64,000 nucleotides of DNA from an uncultured Lachnospiraceae bacterium (lineage in GTDB: Bacteria; Bacillota; Clostridia; Lachnospirales; Lachnospiraceae): the NCBI GenBank assembly GCA_947167135.1, contig CAMVGV010000009.1, positions 1-64,000 of the forward strand, in the 5' to 3' direction. Of the stretch, positions 50,784-59,535 are shown piece after piece. The notes under the pieces are model-generated. The model was not told the origin of the DNA and searched no databases. It saw only the letters and a program-made list of their open reading frames with translations. Each line of letters opens with the position of its first letter. The first letter of the stretch is position 1. A program made the position numbers and the translations under genes.

Positions 50784-51725
50784 ATGCCTTTGATAACTAT
50801 GAAGCAGGCTATGGCAGATTCGCTAAAGAAAGCACTGGATACATCCTTTGATCCGAAGGAAAGGTATGCGGTTGGAGCATTTAATTTCAGTACTATCCCG
50901 GAAATGGTGGGAATAGTCGAGGGAGCCCGGGAAAAGAAAGCACCCGTGATACTTATGCTTTCCCTCGGAGCCTTAAAGTATATCGGATCACTGGAGCTCG
51001 TGGCTGATACCGCGAAGGGAATAGCAAGGCAGTATCCCGAGGTACCCATTGTACTTCATCTTGACCACGCCACAGACCTTGAGATGATAAAGCATGCGGT
51101 GACGGTTGGCTTTACCAATGTAATGATAGATGCTTCGCAGGAGGAATTTGAGGTAAATATCGCAAAGTCAAAGGAAATAGCTGATTTCGCACATAAGCAC
51201 AGCCCCAGAGGCATAGACGGCTGCTCTGTCGAAGCGGAGCTTGGAATGCTTGCGGGACATGAGGATAATATCAGCGTTTCCGAGGAGGATGCCCTGAAAG
51301 CATATACGGATCCCGTCCTTGTTCCGGAGTTTGTGGAAAAAACGGGCATAGACGCACTGGCAGTGGCCATCGGAACAGCACACGGCTTTTACAAGGCCGC
51401 TCCGAAGATCCGCTTTGACCTCCTTAAAGAGATCAGGGAAAAGACAGAAACAGCACTGGTTCTTCATGGAGGCACCGGTGTTCCTGATGAGGATTTTAAG
51501 AAATGCGTTGAAATGGGAATGAGTAAGATCAACGTGGGAACCGGTCTGAAAAAGGTATACACGGATGCGGTAAGAGAGGCAATAAAGACACTGCCTTCGG
51601 ATGAATATGATCCCCGTAAGATAGTGGGTCCCGGCAGAAAGGCCATAGCAGCCGAGATCGCAAGTAAGTCTGAGCTCTTCAACTGTGCAGGCAAGTCGGA
51701 AGCAGTACTTAAGAGTCTGTATTAA
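50784..51725 (+). CDS. class II fructose-bisphosphate aldolase
   Basis: This 313-residue Zn-dependent aldolase of the FbaA/KbaY/GatY group has VLHLDHATD (~90-98) with a metal His, SVEAELGMLAG (~148), AVAIGTAHGFY (~193; second metal His) and VLHGGTGVPDE (~225; third). GAAGGAGGAAG precedes ATG 50784. It would split a ketose (bis)phosphate into two trioses, completing the use of the imported sugar. Whether it acts on fructose-, tagatose- or another ketose phosphate cannot be fixed. Confidence 0.88.
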   Translation: MPLITMKQAMADSLKKALDTSFDPKERYAVGAFNFSTIPEMVGIVEGAREKKAPVILMLSLGALKYIGSLELVADTAKGIARQYPEVPIVLHLDHATDLEMIKHAVTVGFTNVMIDASQEEFEVNIAKSKEIADFAHKHSPRGIDGCSVEAELGMLAGHEDNISVSEEDALKAYTDPVLVPEFVEKTGIDALAVAIGTAHGFYKAAPKIRFDLLKEIREKTETALVLHGGTGVPDEDFKKCVEMGMSKINVGTGLKKVYTDAVREAIKTLPSDEYDPRKIVGPGRKAIAAEIASKSELFNCAGKSEAVLKSLY

Positions 51726-51730
51726 GGATA

Positions 51731-52384
51731 ATGAAAAATACGTTTCCGGATAAAAAGCTTCTTATCATAATTACCGGGGGACCCGGTACGGGAAAGAGCG
51801 GAATAGCCGACAGGCTCCTTCGGTTTTTGGATAACCCCGGGATCGTGAGGATAAGCTACGACGAGGTCAAGGAGAAGGAATTTGACAGGTTCGGCTTTGA
51901 TGATGAGGCAGATAAGGACAGACTGAACAGCTTTTCGCTGGAGGAATTCTATCTGATCTTAAAGAAGGCAATGTGGGAGGGAAAGACTATCTTAATTGAG
52001 TATCCCTTTTATCAGAGACACAGGCCGAAGCTTATGGAGCTCATTGAAAAATACAGCTATGATGCGGCGACTGTTCTTCTGTATACCGATATGAAGACGG
52101 TTTATGAGCGCTTCATTACGAGAAACGACGGGAATAGGCATCCGGGACATCTCTTAAGCCGCTATCATATAGAGGACTTTGATCCGGCGTTTTTAAGCAG
52201 GGAAAAGAAGGTGCCGGATTTTGAGGAGTTTACTGCCGGTATTGCCCATAAGGATTATGATGTGGCTCTCGGTGTAAGTATCCCTGTGGATGTAAGCGAT
52301 TTTTCTAAGGTTTCATTTGAAGAGATCTACGAAAAGATAGCAGATTACCAGAGGTCAAAGCATATGAAGCAGAAGGCTGATTGA
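51731..52384 (+). CDS. P-loop kinase-like protein
   Basis: This 217-residue protein has the Walker A motif GGPGTGKSG (~16-24), a likely substrate Asp in ISYDEVKEK (~41-49) and ILIEYPFYQRHRP (~90-102), then an Arg-rich lid region. The order fits the AAA_33 / zeta-toxin / gluconate-kinase-like small kinases. It lies 5 bases after the aldolase gene and ends the sugar operon before a two-way terminator, so it is probably a carbohydrate or intermediate kinase. No partner antitoxin is present, which argues against a zeta-type toxin. Confidence 0.65.
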   Translation: MKNTFPDKKLLIIITGGPGTGKSGIADRLLRFLDNPGIVRISYDEVKEKEFDRFGFDDEADKDRLNSFSLEEFYLILKKAMWEGKTILIEYPFYQRHRPKLMELIEKYSYDAATVLLYTDMKTVYERFITRNDGNRHPGHLLSRYHIEDFDPAFLSREKKVPDFEEFTAGIAHKDYDVALGVSIPVDVSDFSKVSFEEIYEKIADYQRSKHMKQKAD

Positions 52385-52450
52385 GGGATCGGAAAAATAA
52401 ACTGCATCAAAAGGTGAATAAAGAGTAAAAGGTGAGTAAAGAGTAAAAAA

Positions 52451-52478
52451 CGGGCGGGGATATCCCCGCCCGGACTTT
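52451..52478. terminator. two-way terminator between convergent genes
   Basis: CGGGCGGGG / CCCCGCCCG forms a perfect 9-bp stem around ATAT. A T-rich stretch follows on the plus strand (GACTTTT) and an A run precedes it, so it can stop both the sugar operon and the minus-strand DUF6465 gene. Confidence 0.88.
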
Positions 52479-52502
52479 TCAAATATCAAATCCCTCTACA
52501 GC

Positions 52503-52700
52503 TCAAAGGTCGAAGTCGCCCTTGAAGTCCTCGTTGATAACGTAATATACCTTTCCGTTCTCAGGCTGAACATAAAGATCAAGCTTCTTTATATCAGAGA
52601 CTTTGTTTCCCGCATCGGTAAAGATCTTCTTTGCGGTATCTTTTAACTCATCCTTGGTGGTATCTTTTCCACCGAACTGAAGGACAAATGTTTCTTTCAT
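52503..52700 (-). CDS. DUF6465 family small protein
   Basis: This 65-residue protein starts KETFVLQFGGKD, continues with a charged helix (TTKDELKDTAKKIFTDAG) and ends in two strands (LDLYVQPENGKVYYVINE). The pattern fits DUF6465, a small conserved Clostridial family of unknown function. AAGGAGGGG on the minus strand sets ATG 52700; 10 extra residues upstream are in frame but lie before the ribosome site. It has its own promoter and shares the two-way terminator with the sugar operon. Confidence 0.75.
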   Translation of the reverse strand: MKETFVLQFGGKDTTKDELKDTAKKIFTDAGNKVSDIKKLDLYVQPENGKVYYVINEDFKGDFDL

Positions 52701-52738
52701 AATCCCCTCCTTAAAAACAAAATAAATCAACTTTACTT

Positions 52739-52767
52739 ATGATATAGCAAACAAGGCAAAAAATCAA
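52739..52767 (-). promoter_or_regulatory. promoter of the DUF6465 gene
   Basis: On the minus strand TTGATT (52767-52762) and TATCAT (52744-52739) are 17 bases apart. The start codon lies 39 bases downstream. Confidence 0.65.
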
Positions 52768-52818
52768 TGATTAATTTAGACAACTTTAACTCTTTCTTTC
52801 TGCTTTTAATCATTAGAA

Positions 52819-52847
52819 TTGACATAATCGCAGTTGCTGATTATGCT
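52819..52847 (+). promoter_or_regulatory. promoter of the metal ABC transporter genes
   Basis: TTGACA at 52819-52824 and TATGCT at 52842-52847 are 17 bases apart. A leader of about 145 bases follows before the GTG start at 53000. Confidence 0.7.
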
Positions 52848-52999
52848 AGTGTCCTGACACAATCTTTTTCGAACTTATAACCGGTCTGATTTCCATATGC
52901 TGTGCTGTCGTCAATCGGCGTAGCCCGCTACGGTGCGGGTGGCTGTTTGATAAGGTCACGCGGAAAATAGGCTTACAATGTTTTTCGGAGGAAAGGTAA
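52848..52999 (+). promoter_or_regulatory. leader with alternative hairpins
   Basis: No gene lies in this leader. GTGTCCTGACAC is a 5-bp hairpin near its start. Near 52917-52940, CGTAG-CCCG-CTACG and CCCGC-TACGGT-GCGGG share bases, so only one can form at a time. This is compatible with regulated folding, but no known metal riboswitch pattern was recognised. Confidence 0.3.
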
Positions 53000-53761
53000 G
53001 TGGCACTTCTAACGGTAAAGGATCTGTCAGTGGGCTTCAGCTCACACGTAATAGTTAAGGGCTTGAATTTCTCTGTGAACGCCGGAGACTATCTCTGTGT
53101 TGTGGGGGAAAACGGATCCGGAAAGACCACGCTTATGAAAACCCTGCTGAAGCTTCAGGAGCCGATAAGCGGACAGATAATAAAGGGGGATTCCCTTAAG
53201 GATAACGAGATAGGATATCTTCCGCAGCAGACAGTGGTGCAGAAGGATTTTCCGGCCTCCGTTTCTGAGATAGTGCTGTCCGGCTGTCAGGGTGCAAGCA
53301 GATTCAGACCCTTTTATAACCGGGAGGAAAAAAAGCTTGCACGGGATAATATGGAGAGGATGGGTATACTCTCTCTTTCCGGGCGCTGTTACCGGGAGCT
53401 TTCGGGCGGACAGCAGCAGAGAGTGCTCCTGGCAAGAGCGCTATGCGCCACGAAGAAGATACTGCTTTTGGACGAGCCTGTTTCGGGTCTCGATCCCCTG
53501 GTGACATCAAGGATGTACAGCCTGATCTCGGACTTAAATAAAGAGGGTATCTCCATTATCATGATATCCCATGACATTACGGCTGCCGTAAAATATGCGA
53601 GTCATATACTTCATATAGGTGACAGGGTGTTTTTCGGAACAAAGGATGAGTATCTGGAAAGCAGCGCCGGAAAGTTCTTTTTGCTGCAGCAGAGAAAAGC
53701 CGTCTATCCCGGTGATATCCACTTTGCACCCGGCAGTAAGGCAGAAGAGAGGGGCATATGA
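53000..53761 (+). CDS. metal ABC transporter ATPase, Zn/Mn type
   Basis: This 253-residue ATPase resembles ZnuC/MntB/AdcC proteins. Walker A GENGSGKTT (~35-43), LSGGQQQR (~131-138), Walker B ILLLDEPVSGLD (~151-162) and switch His in ISHD (~188) are intact. The start is GTG 53000, with GGAGG 8 bases upstream. It overlaps the permease gene by 4 bases. No metal-binding lipoprotein gene (ZnuA type) is adjacent, so either it is encoded elsewhere or another protein supplies metal. Confidence 0.88.
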   Translation: MALLTVKDLSVGFSSHVIVKGLNFSVNAGDYLCVVGENGSGKTTLMKTLLKLQEPISGQIIKGDSLKDNEIGYLPQQTVVQKDFPASVSEIVLSGCQGASRFRPFYNREEKKLARDNMERMGILSLSGRCYRELSGGQQQRVLLARALCATKKILLLDEPVSGLDPLVTSRMYSLISDLNKEGISIIMISHDITAAVKYASHILHIGDRVFFGTKDEYLESSAGKFFLLQQRKAVYPGDIHFAPGSKAEERGI

Positions 53762-54597
53762 TGGAAAAACTGGCTTTGTATCTCCAATATCCCTTTGTGC
53801 GCTACGCTCTTATCGTCGGCGTATTGATAGCGCTGTGTTCCTCACTTCTCGGAGTAACACTCGTACTTAAGCGCTTTTCCTTTATTGGTGACGGTCTTTC
53901 GCATGTGGCCTTCGGAGCCATAGCGGTGGCATCGGTACTGAAGCTTTCCAATAATATGCTGCTGGTGCTTCCGGTAACGGTGATATGCGCCGTGCTTCTG
54001 CTTCGCACGGGTCAGAATGCGGAGATAAAGGGGGATGCGGTGATAGCCATGATATCCGTCGGAGCCATGGCCTTCGGTTATCTTATTATGAATGTATTTT
54101 CCACATCATCAAACTTAAGCGGTGATGTCTGCAGCACCCTCTTCGGCTCAACCTCCATACTGACACTTAGCCAAAATGAGGTGATACTCTGCCTCATCCT
54201 CTCCGTTGCCGTAATAGCGCTCTTTATCATCTTTTACAATAAGATCTTTGCCGTGACCTTTGATGAGAATTTCGCCAAGGCCTCGGGAACGGCGGCAGAC
54301 AGGATAAACCTGCTTATCGCGGTGATCACTGCGGTGATAATCGTTCTCGCCATGAATCTGGTGGGATCACTTCTGATCTCGGCACTTATCATTTTCCCGT
54401 CCCTTACGGCAATGAGGCTCTGCAGGAGCTTCAGAGCGGTGACCTGTGTTTCCGCCCTGTTCTCTGTAGGCTGCGCTTTCTTCGGGATGCTGATATCCAT
54501 ACTTGCGGGAACACCTGTGGGCTCCACCATTGTGGCGCTTGAGGCGGTTGTTTTCCTGGCAGTTTATTTATTTGGCAGGATAAGGATGCACTCATAA
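53758..54597 (+). CDS. metal ABC transporter permease, ABC-3 family
   Basis: This 279-residue membrane protein belongs to the ABC-3 family (ZnuB/MntC type) with seven to nine hydrophobic helices. LVLKRFSFIGDGLSHVAFGAIA (read in parts, ~35-56) is the conserved segment near the coupling helix, and FDENFAKASGT (~163) is family-typical. It starts in an ATGATG overlap with the ATPase stop. The next gene, a hybrid histidine kinase, starts 34 bases after its stop. Confidence 0.88.
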   Translation: MMEKLALYLQYPFVRYALIVGVLIALCSSLLGVTLVLKRFSFIGDGLSHVAFGAIAVASVLKLSNNMLLVLPVTVICAVLLLRTGQNAEIKGDAVIAMISVGAMAFGYLIMNVFSTSSNLSGDVCSTLFGSTSILTLSQNEVILCLILSVAVIALFIIFYNKIFAVTFDENFAKASGTAADRINLLIAVITAVIIVLAMNLVGSLLISALIIFPSLTAMRLCRSFRAVTCVSALFSVGCAFFGMLISILAGTPVGSTIVALEAVVFLAVYLFGRIRMHS

Positions 54598-54631
54598 GAG
54601 AACAGGAAAAAAGAGTTTTAAGGAGCAGAGT

Positions 54632-57600
54632 ATGATACAGAAGGATTTTCTGATAAACAATCCGCTTTCGGAAGGCAGGGAGATCGCAGAGATCGCAAGG
54701 ATCCTAAAGGAGATTCCGCATAGGGATGCGCTTCTTTCCGTATATGAGACCGGCTTTCCCGCATCCCAGCTGAAGATCATTATAAACAGGCTGAAAGACT
54801 GCGATAAAAACCTTAAGATCGCAGGCATATCGGTATATTCGATCGCGGATATGACCGTTATGCTCAAGGGAATGCGCTTAAATCTCATACTTACCGAATC
54901 CTCGGATATAGAGGTTGTGACCATACCCTGCAAACCCGGACAGGAAAGGCGTGCCATAGATCACATGAAAAAAAGGCTCGGAGCAAATCCGGATATAAAG
55001 GCCGTCCAGCTTTTCGTATGTAACGTAGGTCTTAATACAACAGAATTTCTCCGTGAGTCTTTTAAGGGAAGAGAGGATATAGGAGTATTCGGCACCCTGA
55101 CTTCGAGGGAGCTTCCCGAGGCAGTTGCGTCAAGAGGGGACGGATATAATATACTTAATGTCTTGGGAAGGCAGGGAGCAAACGTGAAACAGGAGCGTTT
55201 TGCCATAGGCGACGCTTTGGTCTCCGACGGCTTTGTGGCGGTGATCTTTTCCGGAAAGGATCTTTATGCGGATTTAAGATATGCTCTGGGATGGCACCCG
55301 GTCGGAAGGGAAATGCCGGTCACGATTTCCGAAAATAAGGGAAAATGGGAAACCTGTATATCGGAAATAGACGGGATGAGCCCCGTGGATCTCTATAATG
55401 AATATCTGGGTGTAAAGCCGGATAATTATTTTATCTATAATATATGCGAATTCCCTCTGATGGTAAGGCGGAACGAAACGGATATCTGCCTGATCCCCTT
55501 GGAATACGGAGATGAGGGGGAGATTTATTTTGATTCCACCATATATGAGGGTGAGAAGCTTTACCTTTCTTTCGCAACACATGATGAGGTTTTGGGGGCG
55601 GTCAGGGAATCACTTAAGGAAATGACCGGATTTGAACCGGATGCACTCTTCCTGGTGCTGTGCTCAAACCGTATCAATTTCCTGGAGGAGGATGCAAAGC
55701 TTGAATGGAGCTGCTTTTCCGGGATCGCTCCCGATCTTGCGCTTATACATGGTGTAAGTGAGATCTACTACCACAGGGGGAAAGGGGGTGTATTAAACAG
55801 TGCCCATGTTGCCGCTGCCCTGAGAGAGGGAAAGGAGACGGGAAAGAGAAAAACGGGTGAGGAATACGATCTTAATTGCGGGCACCATCATAACATCATT
55901 CCGCTGTCGGAGAGAATGTCGGTATTTATGAGCAAGATGACAAGCCTTTTAGAGAATATGGCTCTTGATGCCCAAGCCGCAAACCAGGCAAAGTCTGCTT
56001 TTCTTACGGCTATGTCACATGAAATAAGGACGCCGATAAATGCCATACTCGGAATGGATGAAATGATCTTAAGGGAAAGCAGCGACCCTGAGATCCTTAA
56101 ATATGCAGAGGATATAAGGTCGGCGGGAAACAGCCTCCTTGGTCTTGTTAATGATATCCTGGATTTTTCGAAGATTGAAGTGGGCAAAATGGATATTATC
56201 CCGGTGGAATATGAATTTGCTTCGGTTTTAAATGATCTATATAATATCATAAAGAAAAGAGCAGAGGATAAGGGACTTACCGTAAGGCTGAATATCGATC
56301 CCGCCATCCCTTCGGTTCTGTACGGAGATGAGATAAGGCTGAAGCAGGTGATCACAAACATCCTTACCAATGCCGTTAAATATACCGAAAAGGGCAGTAT
56401 AACCCTTTCCGTAAAACCCGTGGGTGACAGGAGGGTGAGGCCGGAGGGGTATGTTGAATGCCATGGAAGTGCCTGTTTCAGAAATCCCATAAAGCTTTTG
56501 GTGTCCGTACGTGATACGGGTATCGGGATAAAGGAGGAGGATAAGAAACGGCTTTTCAATGCTTTTGAGAGAGTGGACGAGAAGAGAAACCGTACCATCG
56601 AGGGAACGGGACTGGGACTCAATATCACGAACAGGCTGCTGTCGCTTATGGACAGCGAGCTTCTCTTAAAGAGCGAGTACGGAAAGGGTTCGGAATTCTT
56701 TTTCGAGATCGTACAGGGTATTTCCAGGGATGAACCCATAGGAGATATTAATAACAGATGGGAGAAGCTTTCAGGGGAGCAAAGAAAATACCGAGAAAAG
56801 TTTAAGGCACCGGAGGCCTCTATACTGGTAGTGGATGATACTGCCATAAATCTCGAGGTCATTAAAAACCTTCTCAAAAAAACAGAGCTCTCCGTAGATA
56901 CGGCGGAGAGTGGGGAAGAAGCCTTGAAAATGGTGGAAAAGAAAGCATATGATTGCATTTTTCTGGATCACAGGATGCCGAATATGGACGGGTTTGAGTG
57001 TCTGAAGCGTATGAAGGAAATGGAAGGAAATCTCTCCAAGGATGCTCCCATAATATCCCTTACGGCGAATGCGGTATCGGGAGCAAGGGAGGAATACCTT
57101 ACCGCAGGCTTTTCGGATTATCTTTCAAAGCCCATAGATTCCGGAAAGCTTGAGGATATGCTTATCCGCTATCTTCCCGGGGAAAAGGTGCAGCGATTGA
57201 AGGATACGGAAGAGGATAAGGAAAAAGAGAGCGGGATCCCGGACGCAGGGAAAAGCGGAAACCACGTGATCCGGAGGCTCTCAGAGGTAAGAAGCCTTGA
57301 TGTACGGGAAGGTATAAATTACTGCGGCTCGGAGGATGCTTACCTTAAGGTGCTAAACTCCTTTTATTCCGCAATACCTGAAAAGGCGGATGAAATAGAA
57401 GGTTATTTTTCTGCAAACGATATAAAGAATTACACTATCAAGGTACATGCCCTGAAGTCTTCGGCAAGGATCATAGGAGCAAAGGAGCTTTCAAAAGAGG
57501 CTGAGGCGCTTGAAAAAGCAGGGGATGAAGGTGACAGAAAAAGGATAGAAAGGGATACGGGAAAGCTTTTATCTTTCTACCGCTCCTTCGAGGAGGCTCT

Positions 57601-57859
57601 TCAAAGGATATTGGAGCCCGGAGAGGATGAAGACCATACACTTCCGGAAGCACCGGATCCGGTATTGAGGGATGCCATAGGCTCCTTAAGGGATTTTGTC
57701 CAAACGGAGGATTATGAGCTTTCCGTTATGGTACTTGATTCCATGAAGGAATATTCTCTTCCTCCGGAGGAAAAGATACGGTTCAAGAAGCTTCGGAAAC
57801 TCCTTTCTGATCTCGATTGGGACGGGATGAAGAGATTATTGGAAAGGAAGGAATTATGA
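54632..57859 (+). CDS. FIST-domain hybrid histidine kinase with REC and Hpt
   Basis: This 1075-residue soluble protein has an N-terminal FIST sensor (FIST_N ~20-220, FIST_C ~225-405; GYN, NSAHVAAALREG), proposed to bind small ligands such as amino acids, then a kinase core with AMSHEIRTPINAI (phospho-His near 464), NILTNAVKYT and GTGLGLNITNRLL, then a receiver (~728-850; acidic pair DD, acceptor Asp near 779 in FLDHRMPNMDG, Lys in SKPID) and a C-terminal Hpt domain with VHALKSSARIIGA (His near 939). All phosphorelay residues are present. No membrane helix is seen. It forms a relay with the double-receiver protein whose start overlaps its stop (ATGA). Confidence 0.9.
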   Translation: MIQKDFLINNPLSEGREIAEIARILKEIPHRDALLSVYETGFPASQLKIIINRLKDCDKNLKIAGISVYSIADMTVMLKGMRLNLILTESSDIEVVTIPCKPGQERRAIDHMKKRLGANPDIKAVQLFVCNVGLNTTEFLRESFKGREDIGVFGTLTSRELPEAVASRGDGYNILNVLGRQGANVKQERFAIGDALVSDGFVAVIFSGKDLYADLRYALGWHPVGREMPVTISENKGKWETCISEIDGMSPVDLYNEYLGVKPDNYFIYNICEFPLMVRRNETDICLIPLEYGDEGEIYFDSTIYEGEKLYLSFATHDEVLGAVRESLKEMTGFEPDALFLVLCSNRINFLEEDAKLEWSCFSGIAPDLALIHGVSEIYYHRGKGGVLNSAHVAAALREGKETGKRKTGEEYDLNCGHHHNIIPLSERMSVFMSKMTSLLENMALDAQAANQAKSAFLTAMSHEIRTPINAILGMDEMILRESSDPEILKYAEDIRSAGNSLLGLVNDILDFSKIEVGKMDIIPVEYEFASVLNDLYNIIKKRAEDKGLTVRLNIDPAIPSVLYGDEIRLKQVITNILTNAVKYTEKGSITLSVKPVGDRRVRPEGYVECHGSACFRNPIKLLVSVRDTGIGIKEEDKKRLFNAFERVDEKRNRTIEGTGLGLNITNRLLSLMDSELLLKSEYGKGSEFFFEIVQGISRDEPIGDINNRWEKLSGEQRKYREKFKAPEASILVVDDTAINLEVIKNLLKKTELSVDTAESGEEALKMVEKKAYDCIFLDHRMPNMDGFECLKRMKEMEGNLSKDAPIISLTANAVSGAREEYLTAGFSDYLSKPIDSGKLEDMLIRYLPGEKVQRLKDTEEDKEKESGIPDAGKSGNHVIRRLSEVRSLDVREGINYCGSEDAYLKVLNSFYSAIPEKADEIEGYFSANDIKNYTIKVHALKSSARIIGAKELSKEAEALEKAGDEGDRKRIERDTGKLLSFYRSFEEALQRILEPGEDEDHTLPEAPDPVLRDAIGSLRDFVQTEDYELSVMVLDSMKEYSLPPEEKIRFKKLRKLLSDLDWDGMKRLLERKEL

Positions 57860-58617
57860 AAAAGAGTATTCTTGTAATAGGCAGTGATGAGACCTTTTCG
57901 GTCAGGGGGATCGAGATGAAGCTTAAGGGTATAGGCTTCGATGCTTCCTTTTGCGCGGCGCATATACATGAGCTGGAGAAAAAATGCCCGGGAAACGATC
58001 TTCTTATCCTTCATACAGATGAGGAAATGGATTCCAGAACAGATGCGCTTGTTTATCTCAAGGATTTCTGTCTGGAAGAAGATAAGCAGGTGCTTGTTGT
58101 AGGAACAAGACCCGAATATGAAACGGTAAGGAAATTCCTGGCTGAAGAAAGCGTGCTTGATTTTTTCGAGAGACCTCTGGATATGGATTCCTTTCTGGAA
58201 AAAACCGGAGAATACCTTTCCGATGAGGCCGAAAAGAAAAGGAGAAAATGCATCCTGATCGTAGACGATGACGTCTCATATATGAGCATGATATATGACT
58301 GGCTAAAGGGTAAGTACAGCGTATCAATGGCAAATTCCGGGATGAAGGCCATAACATATCTCGCCAAGAAGAAGGCGGATCTCATACTACTTGATTATGA
58401 AATGCCTATTACTCCCGGACCGCAGGTTCTGGAAATGATCCGCTCGGAGGCCGAAACCTCGGATATTCCGGTTATGTTCCTCACGGGAAAGGGCGACAGG
58501 GAGAGCATAATGAAGGTGCTTTCATTAAAGCCGGAGGATTATCTCCTGAAAACCATTGACAAAAAAGGATTATGTGAGAAAATTGACACATTCTTTCTGA
58601 AGCACAGGAGCAGATAA
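57856..58617 (+). CDS. double-receiver response regulator, first receiver degenerate
   Basis: This 253-residue protein consists of two receiver domains without an output domain. The first (~1-118) has LLILHTDEEMD where the phospho-acceptor Asp should stand, and lacks the usual acidic pair, so it is a pseudo-receiver. The second (~125-250) is complete: IVDDDVSYM, acceptor Asp in LILLDYEMPITPG, Thr in MFLTGKGD and Lys in DYLLKTID. ATG 57856 overlaps the kinase stop. It probably takes phosphate from the FIST kinase's Hpt domain and acts through protein contact, like a single-domain regulator. Confidence 0.85.
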   Translation: MKKSILVIGSDETFSVRGIEMKLKGIGFDASFCAAHIHELEKKCPGNDLLILHTDEEMDSRTDALVYLKDFCLEEDKQVLVVGTRPEYETVRKFLAEESVLDFFERPLDMDSFLEKTGEYLSDEAEKKRRKCILIVDDDVSYMSMIYDWLKGKYSVSMANSGMKAITYLAKKKADLILLDYEMPITPGPQVLEMIRSEAETSDIPVMFLTGKGDRESIMKVLSLKPEDYLLKTIDKKGLCEKIDTFFLKHRSR

Positions 58618-58620
58618 AAA

Positions 58621-59535
58621 TTGATATCACTGAATCAGCTGAGATATGCCATAGCCCTGTCGAATGAGACCTCAATGAATACAGCGGCTCAAAAGCTCTT
58701 TATCTCCCAGCCCTCACTCTCTTCGGCAATAAGGGAGCTGGAGGAGGAAACGGGAATAGAGATATTCAGGAGAACAAACCGGGGAATATCGGTAACGCCG
58801 GACGGAGTGGAGTTCCTGGGCTATGCGAGACAGGTGATGGAGCAGTACTCCCTTATCGAGTCGAGATACATTTCACATGAGGCAGTCCGTGACCGTTTCG
58901 CGGTCTCAACCCAGCATTATTCTTTTGTTGTGGAAGCTTTTGTGAAGCTTGTAAAGATATACGGAATGGACGAATATGATCTCGCGGTCAAGGAAACAAA
59001 GACCTGGGAGGTAATATGCGATGTAAGGGATTTCCAGAGTGAGATGGGTATCCTGTATCTCAATGATTTTAACTCTAAGGTGATGGACAAGATCTTTTCC
59101 GAGAACAACCTGTCCTTCCATCCTCTCTTTGACTGCAGGATATTTGTATATTTGTGGAAGGGGCATCCCCTGTCGAAAAGAAAAAAGATAAGGATTGAAG
59201 AACTGGAGGAATACCCCTGCCTGTCATTCTACCAGGGACAGAACAATTCCTTTTATTTTGCGGAGGAGGTACTGTCAACCTATGAGTACAAGCGCACCAT
59301 AAAGGCCAATGACCGCGCCACCATGCTGAACCTTATGAGGGGTCTTAACGGCTATACCCTGTGCTCGGGAATAATAAGCGAGGAGCTGAACGGCAACGAC
59401 TACTGCGCGATACCGCTTGAGTCTGAGGAAAAAATGACAATAGGCTATATCAAGAGAAAGGGAATACCCTTAAGCTCCATTGCAAAGCAGTATCTTAATA
59501 TCCTGTCAGAGTACAGGGAACAGGTGCTTTCATAG
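58621..59535 (+). CDS. LysR-family transcriptional regulator
   Basis: This 304-residue LysR regulator has an N-terminal winged HTH (SLNQLRYAIALSNETSMNTAAQKLFISQPSLSSAI region read in parts, ~3-37; FRRTNRGISVTPDG at ~53-66) and a two-lobed effector domain. The start is TTG 58621, since the reading frame begins with the standard LysR pattern there. It is followed by a convergent Rrf2 gene (6-base overlap of ends) and then sulfur amino-acid genes, so it may act in sulfur or redox control; CysB/CysL-type regulators are LysR members. The target is not shown by the sequence. Confidence 0.85.
   Translation: MISLNQLRYAIALSNETSMNTAAQKLFISQPSLSSAIRELEEETGIEIFRRTNRGISVTPDGVEFLGYARQVMEQYSLIESRYISHEAVRDRFAVSTQHYSFVVEAFVKLVKIYGMDEYDLAVKETKTWEVICDVRDFQSEMGILYLNDFNSKVMDKIFSENNLSFHPLFDCRIFVYLWKGHPLSKRKKIRIEELEEYPCLSFYQGQNNSFYFAEEVLSTYEYKRTIKANDRATMLNLMRGLNGYTLCSGIISEELNGNDYCAIPLESEEKMTIGYIKRKGIPLSSIAKQYLNILSEYREQVLS

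Noticed and set aside
51731-52384. Zeta-type toxin
   Set aside because: It closes a sugar operon and has no epsilon-like antitoxin partner; a metabolic kinase is more likely.
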